From: Candidatus Firestoneibacteriota bacterium
Lineage (GTDB): Bacteria > Oederibacteriota > D2-FULL-39-29 > CAIOVX01
DNA: 64,000 nt
Direction of reading: 5' to 3'
Assembly: GCA_903861835.1 (NCBI GenBank)
Contig: CAIOVX010000060.1
Span: 36,504 to 100,503, forward strand
The notes below the pieces were generated by a model that made no database searches, had not been told where the DNA came from, and saw only the letters and a program-made list of their open reading frames with translations. Shown here piece by piece: positions 33,378 through 42,177 of this stretch. Numbering within the stretch: the first letter of the stretch is position 1; the number at the start of each line of letters is the position of its first letter. Position numbers and translations under genes: made by a program.

Positions 33378-35120
33378 TCAGCTGCAGAATTTGCAGGCGC
33401 CGGTGTTTATCGACTTCATGTACTTCTTTACGGCGTTTATATCGTTCATGGAGAGCACCGCGGAAGCAATAGCCCTCGCGTCTTCCATTTTTATGGTACG
33501 TATAACTTTCTTGACTTCAGGAACGAGGATAGGAGCGGTGGAGAGTTCGTCCATCCCCAGTCCTATCAAGAGGGCCGTAAAAGAAGTGTCGCTGGCCATC
33601 TCTCCGCACATGCCCACCCATTTTCCTTCGGCGTGCGCCGCCGAAGTTATCCTTTTCAGAGAACGGAGTATTGAAGGGTGCAGAGGATTATACATATAGG
33701 CCAGTTTCTCGTTCACCCGGTCAATGGCAAGAGTGTACTGGATGAGGTCGTTCGTGCCTATGGAGAAAAAATCCACTTCTTTTGCCAGCACATCCGCGGT
33801 TACGGCGGCTGACGGTATTTCTATCATCGCGCCCAGCTCTATATTTTTGTCAAACTCAACGCCCTGCTTCTCCAGTTCTGCTTTTACATCGGACAAAATC
33901 GCCGCCGCTTGCCTTAATTCTTCAACCGACGAAATCATCGGGAACATAATCTTGATATTTTCTAGCGTTGAAGCGCGAAGTATCGCGCGGAGCTGCGTTC
34001 TAAAGATCTCCGGGCGGGCGAGGCAAAGGCGAATGGCCCGAAGCCCCAGGAACGGATTCTCTTCTTTCGGAAGCCCTAGGTTTGACAGTAGTTTGTCGCC
34101 GCCCACATCCAGAGTCCGTATGATCACCGAGCGCGGGAGCACGGCTTCCGCCGCGGACATATAAGCGCGGAACTGCTCCTCTTCATCCGGGAGGTCCGGC
34201 CTGTTTAAAAAGAGGAATTCCGTGCGGTAAAGCCCGATTCCCGTCGCGCCATGGCGCGAGACCAGCGGCAGTTCATCCTGAATCTCTATGTTGGCGGCAA
34301 GTTCTACGCCAAAACCGTCAAGCGTTTCCGCAGGAAGATCCTTAAGTTTGGCAAGCTGGGCTTCTTCCTGAATAAATTTACCGAGCTTCCTATCGTAAAG
34401 CCTCAAATCCTCTTCTGAAGGGTTTACGATAACCACACCTTCGCTGCCATCGACGATGACCGGATCGCCCGTATTAACCTGTGTCGATATTGTGCTCAAA
34501 GCGACAACCGCGGGAATCTCAAGAGCGCGCGCCATAATGGCCGTATGGGAGGTTTTGCCTCCCATATCCGTGCAAAAACCTATCACCTTGTCCCGGCGAA
34601 GCATCACGGTATCCGAAGGTGTAAGGTCTTTCGAGAAGACGATTGATTCCTCGGTTATATCTGCCAGTGTTTCTTTGCTTTTTCCGATAATATTACGGAG
34701 CACTCTCCGGCCTATGTCGCGGATATCATTCGCCCTCTCCCTAAGGTACTCGTCGTCTATCTTGGCTATGGAATCCGTAAAGCGGGTCACTGCCGTGTAA
34801 AAGACATGCTCGCAATTAAGCTTTGTCTCCCTGATCTGCTTCGCCACTTCGGTGGTCATAGCAGGGTCTTCAAGAATCATAAGGTGCGCGGAGAAAATAT
34901 TGGAATGCTTGGACCCTATATCCCGGTTGACTTTTAGTTCTATTTCCTTTATCTCTCGCTTAGTGAGCTCAATCGCGGCATTAAACTTCTTCACCTCAGC
35001 CGCAACTTCAGAGTCCTTCAGCTGGACTTTGAGCACGACAAAATCTTCCGCCTGCAGCGTGAATGCCTTGCCTATTACTATGCCCGGCGAAGCCCCTACA
35101 CCCTTGTAGAGTTTTCTCAT
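33378..35120 (-). CDS. ptsI: Phosphoenolpyruvate-protein phosphotransferase (PTS enzyme I)
   Basis: Enzyme I takes phosphate from PEP onto His192 and passes it to HPr. The 580-aa protein has the N-terminal HPr-binding part starting KGVGASPGIVIGKAF. The active-site stretch is DMGGKTSHTAIMARAL (His192). The C-terminal PEP-binding barrel has GIGLYRTEFLFLNR, FLGLRAIRL, IKIMFPMISSVEEL, FFSIGTNDLIQYTLAIDR and WVGMCGEMASD with the catalytic Cys. A CKFC pair ends the protein. It overlaps the HPr gene by 4 bp, the classic ptsH-ptsI order. Confidence 0.96.
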   Translation of the reverse strand: MRKLYKGVGASPGIVIGKAFTLQAEDFVVLKVQLKDSEVAAEVKKFNAAIELTKREIKEIELKVNRDIGSKHSNIFSAHLMILEDPAMTTEVAKQIRETKLNCEHVFYTAVTRFTDSIAKIDDEYLRERANDIRDIGRRVLRNIIGKSKETLADITEESIVFSKDLTPSDTVMLRRDKVIGFCTDMGGKTSHTAIMARALEIPAVVALSTISTQVNTGDPVIVDGSEGVVIVNPSEEDLRLYDRKLGKFIQEEAQLAKLKDLPAETLDGFGVELAANIEIQDELPLVSRHGATGIGLYRTEFLFLNRPDLPDEEEQFRAYMSAAEAVLPRSVIIRTLDVGGDKLLSNLGLPKEENPFLGLRAIRLCLARPEIFRTQLRAILRASTLENIKIMFPMISSVEELRQAAAILSDVKAELEKQGVEFDKNIELGAMIEIPSAAVTADVLAKEVDFFSIGTNDLIQYTLAIDRVNEKLAYMYNPLHPSILRSLKRITSAAHAEGKWVGMCGEMASDTSFTALLIGLGMDELSTAPILVPEVKKVIRTIKMEDARAIASAVLSMNDINAVKKYMKSINTGACKFCS

Positions 35121-35383
35121 TCTTTCTCCCCAAACTTGTCTTCAACCAACTTTTGCAGTTTCTCACAAGCAGCAGCCTCATCGGAGCCGGAGCATTTGAT
35201 GACCAGCTTGGTTCCGGGCGCCGCCGCGAGGGCCATAAGGCCCATGATACTTTTGCCGTTTGCGGACTGCCCTTCTTTTTCTATCTGAATGTCGCAAACA
35301 AAACTATTCGCAAGTTTAATAAAGACCGCAGCGGCCCTAAGATGCAGACCAAGTTTATTCGCTATTAGAGCTTCTGTTTGCAT
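35117..35383 (-). CDS. ptsH: Phosphocarrier protein HPr
   Basis: HPr relays phosphate from enzyme I to the EIIA domains. The 88-aa protein has the active-site segment GLHLRAAAVFIKLAN with His14 (His15 in E. coli) and Arg16. The usual Pro after the Arg is Ala. The second site, NGKSIMGLMAL, keeps Ser45, the equivalent of the Ser46 that HPr kinase phosphorylates in Firmicutes. An HPr kinase gene lies in the same run (41230-42177), so dual His/Ser control of HPr is plausible. It overlaps ptsI by 4 bp. Confidence 0.95.
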   Translation of the reverse strand: MQTEALIANKLGLHLRAAAVFIKLANSFVCDIQIEKEGQSANGKSIMGLMALAAAPGTKLVIKCSGSDEAAACEKLQKLVEDKFGEKE

Positions 35384-35396
35384 ATAGACTCCTTCG

Positions 35397-36188
35397 TCAG
35401 ATGTAAGTTAGCATTATTATTCCGATAATGATCCCGTAAAAGAGCACTGTCGGTGTTACCTTTATCTTCAGCAGCAGAAGCATAAGGAGCAACAGCAGGA
35501 ACATGGCAAGCCCCTGCAGAGAATGATGCATTGACTGTATCTTGAACGGCAGCAGCTCAGCGTTATCCAGCTTAAAAAGGAACGGAAAGAGAGCGCCAAT
35601 CATTACCAGAGCAGTCAGTGAAAGCCGCTCGTTCATGCTCCGAAGATCTAACTTGGCTATGTAGTTTATTATGCTCGGGCCGTTCTCGTACCCTTTGGTC
35701 AGCCCGGCATAGCGGACAGAGAGGCCAAACGCATTATAGAGAAAGAGCGCCACGAGCGGACCCAGGAAAGCAAAACCATAATTGTTGCCGCAGAGTAGGA
35801 TTATGCAGACGCCTATCACGGCGCAGAACGGGCGGAGGTACTCCCAGAAGAAATTATCGCCCATCGCGGCAAGCGGCCCCATCATGCTGTTCTTCAACGC
35901 TTCTATCTCTTCCGGCGTCACGGGCTCGCCGAGCTTCATTTGCTCTTCCATATGGATAACCACTCCCATTATGAAAGAAGCCATAGCGGGATGAGTGTTG
36001 AAGAACTTCAGGTTTCTGCCGACAAAAGCCTTCCGGCCTTCAAAATCAGAGTAGAGCCGGTTCCCTATGGGCATCAAGACATAGGCGACGCCGATGTTCT
36101 GCATTTTTTCGTAATTCCAGGAAGCTTCCAGCAGGAAAAGCCGGAAGTATACTTTCATCAAATCTGACTTTCTTATAAGTTTATACAC
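35397..36188 (-). CDS. PTS mannose/fructose/sorbose-family IID membrane component
   Basis: IID forms the sugar channel together with IIC. The protein shows LFLLEASWNYEKMQNIGVAYVLMPI near the N-terminus (ASWNYEKMQN is the IID signature), then FFNTHPAMASFIMG, EEIEALKNSMMGPLAAMGD and three to four C-terminal membrane segments. I place the start at GTG 36188 (263 aa), because homologues carry a KKDL-type leader before this block (here KLIRKSDL) and a GGGAG site lies about 12 nt upstream. The ATG at 36158 would cut it off. The start overlaps the IIC stop by 8 bp. Confidence 0.9.
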   Translation of the reverse strand: MYKLIRKSDLMKVYFRLFLLEASWNYEKMQNIGVAYVLMPIGNRLYSDFEGRKAFVGRNLKFFNTHPAMASFIMGVVIHMEEQMKLGEPVTPEEIEALKNSMMGPLAAMGDNFFWEYLRPFCAVIGVCIILLCGNNYGFAFLGPLVALFLYNAFGLSVRYAGLTKGYENGPSIINYIAKLDLRSMNERLSLTALVMIGALFPFLFKLDNAELLPFKIQSMHHSLQGLAMFLLLLLMLLLLKIKVTPTVLFYGIIIGIIMLTYI

Positions 36189-36957
36189 CGGCTTTTCTCT
36201 CCCTTCCCATATAAAGCAGCAGCAGGGCAGCCATAACACTGAGCCCCATAATGAGGAACGGGTTTACTTTCGTAAAGAGTGAAAACACAAAGACCGCTAT
36301 AAAACTCAGCGCAAAATGCAGCGTGTATTTTTTTATAAAGAAAATCTCCATTACCACGGCTATCCCGACCAGCGGGACCAGGTAGAAACCGGTCTCGAGA
36401 GCCTGTTTCACGTTAAAGGGCAGTGAATTATAAACATTCAGCAGCACATGGCTGCCAAAGAATATTGGCAGGAAACAGACTAAAAACCCTTTCAGAAAAG
36501 TTACTGCTATATTCATATAAGTTATCATTTCAACGTTGGGAATCCGTTCTTCCGAAACCTCTCGGTCAAGATAATCTGAGAGCCGGCTGTTTAGTTCCCT
36601 TATGTGCGACTCCAGCCAGCGGCTCATAAAACCGACAGGAATGGAGATAATGATGCAGAACATTATTATGGATTCCGAGAAATTTCCCAGTTTAGAGCTA
36701 TAGGTGGCGGCCAAGAAAACTGAAACCACGGTCACGGGGAGCACCTCAACCGGCAGAGAGGCGCCGACAGGCAGCATACCTACCCAGACCAGTTCTATAA
36801 AATAGGCCACGAGGAACCCGGTCTTGGCGTCACCCATTAAAAGTCCGATGAGGGGAGCCACGACGAGCGGACGAGACAGCATTGTGCCGCCTACAGTCCT
36901 TACATCAATGCTCAGGAGAGCGGCCAGCAGGCATATTATCAAAAGGTCAGCGTGCAC
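36181..36957 (-). CDS. PTS mannose/fructose/sorbose-family IIC membrane component
   Basis: The 258-aa protein has about seven hydrophobic segments and the IIC pattern RTVGGTMLSRPLVVAPLIGLLMGD near the N-terminus (SRPLVVAPLIGLLMGD is typical), followed by FIELVWVGMLPVGASLPVE. With IID it makes the membrane channel of a mannose-type PTS transporter. The 5' end overlaps the GH57 gene by 11 bp, so the glucanotransferase and the transporter are translationally linked. The transported sugar cannot be fixed from sequence. Confidence 0.9.
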   Translation of the reverse strand: MHADLLIICLLAALLSIDVRTVGGTMLSRPLVVAPLIGLLMGDAKTGFLVAYFIELVWVGMLPVGASLPVEVLPVTVVSVFLAATYSSKLGNFSESIIMFCIIISIPVGFMSRWLESHIRELNSRLSDYLDREVSEERIPNVEMITYMNIAVTFLKGFLVCFLPIFFGSHVLLNVYNSLPFNVKQALETGFYLVPLVGIAVVMEIFFIKKYTLHFALSFIAVFVFSLFTKVNPFLIMGLSVMAALLLLYMGRERKAGV

Positions 36958-39070
36958 TATTTGCCTCCAGGCTAAAGCCGAACTTTAAGACTGCCCCGGG
37001 CTCAACTTCAGCCGTCCAGGCCGGACAGAAGACGGAACTCTGATAGACCTTCTCCAGTTTCCCGATAGATTGCGAGATAGTGCTGACCGGCATGCGCCAC
37101 ACTTCGGTCTTGCCGTCAAACCTGAATTTAATGGCGAGATTCAGCCATTCATCTATAATAGAAGCTTCCGAGACAACGTTTACCCTGCCGCGGCTCGCAA
37201 GCCTGGAATCTTCCGGCTTTTTCCCGTCAAAGATATAATAACGGTCCGGGGAATCTCCGCCGAGCATGGAGAAATTGAACTCAGGCACGAATTTGAAAGA
37301 GGTCGCATGCTTTGACCTGTTTGTTATTTCATAGGAGAACTTTATAACCGGATCACCCGCCGTTAACGTAACGGTTTTCGCTACCCTAAAATCGTTGCCC
37401 CAAACCTTGCCTTCCCGGAAAAGAGAAACAGACACAGCTTTCACGTTCTCCTGCAGTTTGTAGGAGTAGGGCGCCCCAACAAAATCTCCGACCTCTTTGT
37501 ACTCTTTCCCGGCAAAATCAGCTGTCTCCTGCTCTGCGGGACAGAAGTGATCTATGAAAGAAACTCTGCGGTAAGCATCATAAAGGAGCTCTTTTTTCAG
37601 CCCTTCATCGAATTTTCTCTGCAGGTCATGTATGCTGTCGTGCCCCGTGCCGCCGTCCTGCGGCGCAGATTTGAAGAGATCTTCATGGTAAGCTTCCAGT
37701 CTCCGGCTCAATGTATCAAGCGCGTTAAACTCCGCCTGCTTGATATCAAGCTCAAAGATATTGCCGCCCTCATCCGGATCAAGGTAGAGATTGTAAAGAT
37801 CCGAATTAAGCAGGACTTCTTTGCGGTTGTCCTTGTCAAAATCAGTCTCGTCGCATTCCACCCACGGCTTTTTCCCGTGCTTTATTTTATCCGCCAGCAG
37901 TTCCGCCCTTATGAGCCGTTTGTAAATAGCGTACCGCAGATGATTAAGATAAAGTCCTCCAAAAACTCCGTGCCAGTAGGCGCAGTTGCACTGGCCGCTC
38001 CACATGGCGCGCAAGGCCTCCCTCGCTTCCGGCTTTGAAGAATCCAGAGCGTTCACCTTCCCTGAGACATAAAGCATTTTCTTCTGCATGTTGTTGCTTT
38101 CAGGGTATTTCGCGAGGAAGTTGCGAAAGAGCCCTCCTTTCACGAACCTCCCGAACCTGTCAAACTCTCCGCGCCCCTTAAGTATGCCCGTAAATTTCTC
38201 AAACTCCAGTATTGATTCCGCCGGCATCGCCCACTCCAGCATCTCTTTGTAGGAAGAAGTAGGCATATAGACCCTGCCGAGAGGTCTGTACTTCTTGACG
38301 CAATCCGCGAACGTTGAGGTTACTATCCAGTCCTTATTCTTTTGCAGCATGTCAAAGAATTTTTCCAGCCATTTTTTCCCGTAGACCCATTCGTGCGTGT
38401 CCGGCCAGATGCCGAATTTCTCGCCGTCATCGGCAAGCGTTACGATCCTGTCCCCTTCTTCGGTCGCCACGGAAGCAAGGTATTTCTCTGATTCTTCCGG
38501 CATGCGGAAGGGTATCAGGTAGCGCAGCCCGGAATTAATCGGGAAGATGTTCAGCGTATAGCCTTCCTCTTCAGTCACAAAATAGCCGTGCATCTGGTCT
38601 TCTTTTAATCCCGCGCCTTCAAAATGGGTATCGTCAACGACGGTGTAATTCACGCCGGCTAAGGCAAAGGATTTTGCGAGCACAGGTTCCCAAACCCTCT
38701 CTGTAAGCCACGCCCCGGAGGTTTCATAGCCGAAATGCCTCTTTATATAGGCATTCATATGCTTAATCTGCGCTATGCGGTCGCCTTCCGGTATCAGCGG
38801 GAAAATGGGCTCGTAGAAACCGCCTGACATAAGTTCGCATCTGCCCGCCGCTACAAGAACGCGCAGGCGGGAGAAGAATTCCGGCTTGCGCTCTTCCAGC
38901 CATTCAAGCAGGCAACCGCTGTAATGAAAAACGAATTTGAGAGAAGGATATTTCTCAATAGTTTCAACAAACGGCAGATACGCGCGCTTATAGGCGTCCT
39001 CAAAGACCCAGTCAAAATTGCCCACCGGCTGGTGGCAATGCAGGCCCATTATGAAATTGATTTTTTTCAC
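36947..39070 (-). CDS. GH57 4-alpha-glucanotransferase / alpha-amylase-type enzyme
   Basis: The 707-aa protein is a GH57 enzyme. HCHQPVGNFDWVF (11-23) opens the barrel. GAWLTERVWEP carries the nucleophile Glu124, and VTLADDGEKFGIWP the acid/base Asp214, at almost the same positions as in Thermococcus litoralis glucanotransferase (Glu123/Asp214). Middle and C-terminal DUF1925/DUF1926-type beta domains follow (residues ~300-700). The reaction would be transfer of alpha-1,4-glucan segments or amylolysis. There is no signal peptide, so it acts in the cytoplasm, probably on glycogen or maltodextrin. It is inserted between PTS IIB and IIC. Confidence 0.9.
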   Translation of the reverse strand: MKKINFIMGLHCHQPVGNFDWVFEDAYKRAYLPFVETIEKYPSLKFVFHYSGCLLEWLEERKPEFFSRLRVLVAAGRCELMSGGFYEPIFPLIPEGDRIAQIKHMNAYIKRHFGYETSGAWLTERVWEPVLAKSFALAGVNYTVVDDTHFEGAGLKEDQMHGYFVTEEEGYTLNIFPINSGLRYLIPFRMPEESEKYLASVATEEGDRIVTLADDGEKFGIWPDTHEWVYGKKWLEKFFDMLQKNKDWIVTSTFADCVKKYRPLGRVYMPTSSYKEMLEWAMPAESILEFEKFTGILKGRGEFDRFGRFVKGGLFRNFLAKYPESNNMQKKMLYVSGKVNALDSSKPEAREALRAMWSGQCNCAYWHGVFGGLYLNHLRYAIYKRLIRAELLADKIKHGKKPWVECDETDFDKDNRKEVLLNSDLYNLYLDPDEGGNIFELDIKQAEFNALDTLSRRLEAYHEDLFKSAPQDGGTGHDSIHDLQRKFDEGLKKELLYDAYRRVSFIDHFCPAEQETADFAGKEYKEVGDFVGAPYSYKLQENVKAVSVSLFREGKVWGNDFRVAKTVTLTAGDPVIKFSYEITNRSKHATSFKFVPEFNFSMLGGDSPDRYYIFDGKKPEDSRLASRGRVNVVSEASIIDEWLNLAIKFRFDGKTEVWRMPVSTISQSIGKLEKVYQSSVFCPAWTAEVEPGAVLKFGFSLEANSAR

Positions 39071-39097
39071 TTCTAATTCTCCGCAACCACTTTATTC

Positions 39098-39595
39098 TTA
39101 CTTTTCCGGGCAGGCCCCTTTAAGCAGGCATTCAAACAGGTCCTGAGGCTTGTCGGTAGGCACCATCTGGTAGGTAACCCTCACGCCAAGCTTTTTTAAT
39201 TCGTGGAAATCAGCGATGTCTTTCTCATTGAGAAATACGCTCTTGCTGTATTCCTTTTTGTTTACCGAATGCCTCATGCCTCCGAGGTTGACCTTGTCAA
39301 ACTTGAACCCTTTTCTGAAAAGCCGCACCAGATCCGCAGGGTTAGTCACGATAATCACAACCCTGTGCTCCGTAATTTCGGCGGAATCCTGCGTGAGATT
39401 AAACCCGTCTACGGAATAAATCATCGCCTGCAGGTTCGGCGGCACGGCCATCTTCATAAGACATTTTTGCATCTCGTTTGAAGCGACCGTATCGTTAATG
39501 CAAATAACCTCGTCAGCCTTTGTGTTCGGAATCCAGCCAACAATAACCTGTCCGTGTATAAGCCTGTCGTCTATCCTGATCAGTTCTACTGCCAT
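39098..39595 (-). CDS. PTS mannose/fructose/sorbose-family IIB component
   Basis: IIB receives phosphate from IIA and phosphorylates the incoming sugar. The 165-aa protein begins MAVELIRIDDRLIHGQVIVGW, here RIDDRLIHGQV with the phosphorylated His at residue 14. The VNLGGMRHS and GVRVTYQMVPTDKP segments match the family. It is a separate protein rather than fused to IIA as in E. coli ManX. It overlaps the IIA gene by 10 bp. Confidence 0.93.
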   Translation of the reverse strand: MAVELIRIDDRLIHGQVIVGWIPNTKADEVICINDTVASNEMQKCLMKMAVPPNLQAMIYSVDGFNLTQDSAEITEHRVVIIVTNPADLVRLFRKGFKFDKVNLGGMRHSVNKKEYSKSVFLNEKDIADFHELKKLGVRVTYQMVPTDKPQDLFECLLKGACPEK

Positions 39596-39996
39596 GTTTT
39601 CTGTATCTCCGACATCGGAATGATGCTCTTTTTCGCCTTTTCGGCGACATCTTTCGCCAGCGCGCGGGAATCGTTCAGCGCATCCCGCAGCAGGAGGGCT
39701 TCCAGGAGCATAGGCAGGTTAATTCCCGTCAAAATCTCCACCTTCTCCGACATAAACTGAAGGCTTACATTGGTGGTGCTGCCTCCGAACATATCCGTAA
39801 AGATCAGGACATTCCCGCCGGATTCTTTTCCGGCTTTGACTATCGCCTCACTGACCTTCGCCTTAAGATCGTCCAGCCCTTCAAAAGCATTCAGGCAGAC
39901 GGGCTCAAGCCCTGACTGGGGGCCGATAACCAGCTCGACTGTCTTGACCATAGCGCAAGCCAGGTCTCCGTGAGTTACCACAACTATGCCTATCAT
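39586..39996 (-). CDS. PTS mannose-family IIA component
   Basis: The 136-aa protein has GIVVVTHGDLACAMV with the phosphorylated His9, then LIFTDMFGGSTTNVSLQF and ILTGINLPMLLEAL, as in ManX-type IIA domains. It takes phosphate from HPr and hands it to IIB. It starts 14 bp after the YvcK-like gene and overlaps IIB by 10 bp, opening the sugar-specific part of the PTS block. Confidence 0.93.
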   Translation of the reverse strand: MIGIVVVTHGDLACAMVKTVELVIGPQSGLEPVCLNAFEGLDDLKAKVSEAIVKAGKESGGNVLIFTDMFGGSTTNVSLQFMSEKVEILTGINLPMLLEALLLRDALNDSRALAKDVAEKAKKSIIPMSEIQKTWQ

Positions 39997-40010
39997 AAGC
40001 CCCCTGTGCG

Positions 40011-41249
40011 TTAAATTGAAATCGCCTTAATGACCGCTCTGCCAAGCCTCTGTGCGTCGTGCCTTACGAGCCCGGCATCATCGATGCGGATAAGTTTTTT
40101 CCTTATTATCTTGACTCCCAGCTTGTCAACTTCGTCCCAGTCCATGCGGACCTGGCAGGCCCCCTTCGCGCTGTACTTAACCAGCGTTTCTTCAGGAACC
40201 TGACCCTCGCTCACGACGCAGTAATGAAGGAAAGAATGCCCCGCGTGATCCAACACTTTCTTGACCTGGTCGCTCAGATAATTCCCGTCGATACCGTTCT
40301 TGGCGGTCATTATATTAGATACCAGTATCTTGGCGCACTTGGACCTGACCACAGCCTCTTTTATCCCGCCCAGGAGAAAGAAGGGCAGTATCTCCTCGTA
40401 AAAACCGCCGGGTCCTATTACCAGCGCGTCGGCAGAATAGATAACCCTGACCGCTTCCGGATTGACCCGCGCGCCTGACGGCTTAAGAACCACTTCAGGA
40501 ACACAGCGCTTACCGCCGGCTCTAACGCGGCGCTCGGTCTTTAGCGCCAGATGTATCTTATCAAAAGTTGCCGGAACTACCCTGCCGGATAGAGAAAGAA
40601 CCCTCGAGGATTCATCCAGGGCGTTTTCCAGCCCCCCCGCCTCCGCGCGCATAGCGCCGAGAAACAGGGCCCCGAAACTTTCGCGTTTAAGCCTGGAGAC
40701 ACCGAACCTGAAACCCAAAAGTTCCTTCATCCTCTTATTGCTTCCGGAGAGCGCGACCAGCGAACTTAAGAGCTTGGTTTCTTCAGGAAAGGATATTACG
40801 GAAATATTTTCCGTGTAACTTGAAAGCCCTTCCAGCAGAGGCGCGACACCGCTTGCTCCGCCGAGCACCACAATCTTTGGTCCACGTTTCAGCCGAAGCT
40901 GGGTGTAGACAGAACTGATATATCCGCCTTTCCTGCCGGGATTGACAATTGTAAGGAAAGCGTAAGTCCCTCTCCTGACCGCCATCAAGATTCCCAGCAA
41001 GCCTATCCCAAGCGCGATAAAGTCTATCGTAACCAGCTTGCTCAGCTTTACTACGGTAACCCTCACTTTAGCCGAGAAAGTCTTTGCCGAAACAATATGA
41101 GTGAGGTCCAGTTTCGGAAAAATATGGCCGATAATTCCGTTCAGCCCGAAAGCGAGAAGCACCAGGCTGACAATAAAAACCACGACCCAGGTCTTAAGCA
41201 TGGGGCGCGAATAAAGCCACCTGGAAAATTTACTCTCTTTTGCCGCCAT
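40011..41249 (-). CDS. Membrane-anchored, divergent YvcK/CofD-family protein
   Basis: The 412-aa protein has two N-terminal membrane segments (~18-38 and ~73-89) before a YvcK/CofD domain. Family features kept are YTENISVIS and, later, DALVIGPGGFYEEILPFFLLGGI, KILVSNIMT and YLSDQVKKVL. Two ligand loops are altered: the usual GGGTG is GGASG (130-134), and the ADDGGSSG loop is replaced by FPEET around 154-158. Normal YvcK binds UDP-GlcNAc and is needed for gluconeogenic growth and cell shape. Here the ligand may differ or catalysis may be lost. I start at 41249; an upstream ATG (41291) lies inside hprK. The overlap with hprK is 20 bp. Confidence 0.8.
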   Translation of the reverse strand: MAAKESKFSRWLYSRPMLKTWVVVFIVSLVLLAFGLNGIIGHIFPKLDLTHIVSAKTFSAKVRVTVVKLSKLVTIDFIALGIGLLGILMAVRRGTYAFLTIVNPGRKGGYISSVYTQLRLKRGPKIVVLGGASGVAPLLEGLSSYTENISVISFPEETKLLSSLVALSGSNKRMKELLGFRFGVSRLKRESFGALFLGAMRAEAGGLENALDESSRVLSLSGRVVPATFDKIHLALKTERRVRAGGKRCVPEVVLKPSGARVNPEAVRVIYSADALVIGPGGFYEEILPFFLLGGIKEAVVRSKCAKILVSNIMTAKNGIDGNYLSDQVKKVLDHAGHSFLHYCVVSEGQVPEETLVKYSAKGACQVRMDWDEVDKLGVKIIRKKLIRIDDAGLVRHDAQRLGRAVIKAISI

Positions 41250-42177
41250 TTTTTTTGTCCATTTCCCTAAACACATTACTCTCAAATTCATCCGCAGACG
41301 AATAACCCATCTTCTTCAGCCGCTGCTGCATGGCGGCGACTTCCAGCAGTATCGCAATGTTCCTGCCCGGTTTCACGGGTATGATCATCTTCGGGAGCTT
41401 CACGCCGAGCAGTTCTTCATTGTTCTCATTGAGACCTGTCCTGTCATAGCTCTTATTCTTGTCCCAGTCCTCAAGATGCACAAACATTTCCACCCTCTTG
41501 CGGTCCCTGGTAGCGCCGACGCCGAAAAGATCCTTTACCGACACGATTCCCACGCCCCTGACTTCCAAATAATACATCAAAAGCTTCTGCGGAAAGCCTA
41601 TCAACCTGTTCTCCGAAGTCTTTATAATTTCTACTATATCATCGGCCACGAGCCTGTGCCCTCTCTTGATGAGCTCCAGCGCGCACTCGCTCTTGCCGAT
41701 GCCGCTCTTTCCGGTTATTATTACCCCTACCCCGTACACATCAACCATCACGCCGTGAAGCGACATTTTCTTCGCCAGTTTTTCTTCCATATAATTGGTC
41801 GCTTCACTGACAAAAGCAGTCGTATAAAGCGGCGTCTCTATGACAGGAATACCGCGTTTATCCGCAGACTGGATAATCTCTTTGTAAAGCTTCAGCCCGC
41901 GGCAGTAAAAAAGCACCGGAATCTTGTACCTGAAAAGCCTCGTTATGACTTTTTTCCGCTCGTTCGCCGGCAGTTTCTCGAGGTAACTAACCTCGGTCTT
42001 GCCGATTACCTGAATGCGCTCGGAAGGAAAAAAATCAAAGAACCCGGTGAGTGAAAGACCGCACCTGTTCACATCCGGAACAGTTAACTCGTGATCGAGC
42101 CCGTCGCGCCCGGCGACCAGTTTAAGGTTCCAGTCGGCGCCTTTATCCGCTATGAGTTCTCTGACAGTGAAGGCCAT
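41230..42177 (-). CDS. hprK: HPr kinase/phosphorylase
   Basis: HprK phosphorylates and dephosphorylates Ser46 of HPr in response to glycolytic intermediates. The 315-aa protein has an N-terminal DRTGG-like regulatory domain (VRELIADKGADWNLKLVAG in part). It also has HGVMVDVYGVGVIITGKSGIGKSE with the P-loop at 156-163, RLVADDIVEI, and the family signature LEVRGVGIVSVKDLFGV, here LEVRGVGIVSVKDLFG. The downstream HPr keeps the target Ser. It shares one base with the ptsN stop codon (TAATG) and overlaps the YvcK-like gene by 20 bp. This is the common hprK-yvcK neighbourhood of some lineages. Confidence 0.95.
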   Translation of the reverse strand: MAFTVRELIADKGADWNLKLVAGRDGLDHELTVPDVNRCGLSLTGFFDFFPSERIQVIGKTEVSYLEKLPANERKKVITRLFRYKIPVLFYCRGLKLYKEIIQSADKRGIPVIETPLYTTAFVSEATNYMEEKLAKKMSLHGVMVDVYGVGVIITGKSGIGKSECALELIKRGHRLVADDIVEIIKTSENRLIGFPQKLLMYYLEVRGVGIVSVKDLFGVGATRDRKRVEMFVHLEDWDKNKSYDRTGLNENNEELLGVKLPKMIIPVKPGRNIAILLEVAAMQQRLKKMGYSSADEFESNVFREMDKKNGGKRE

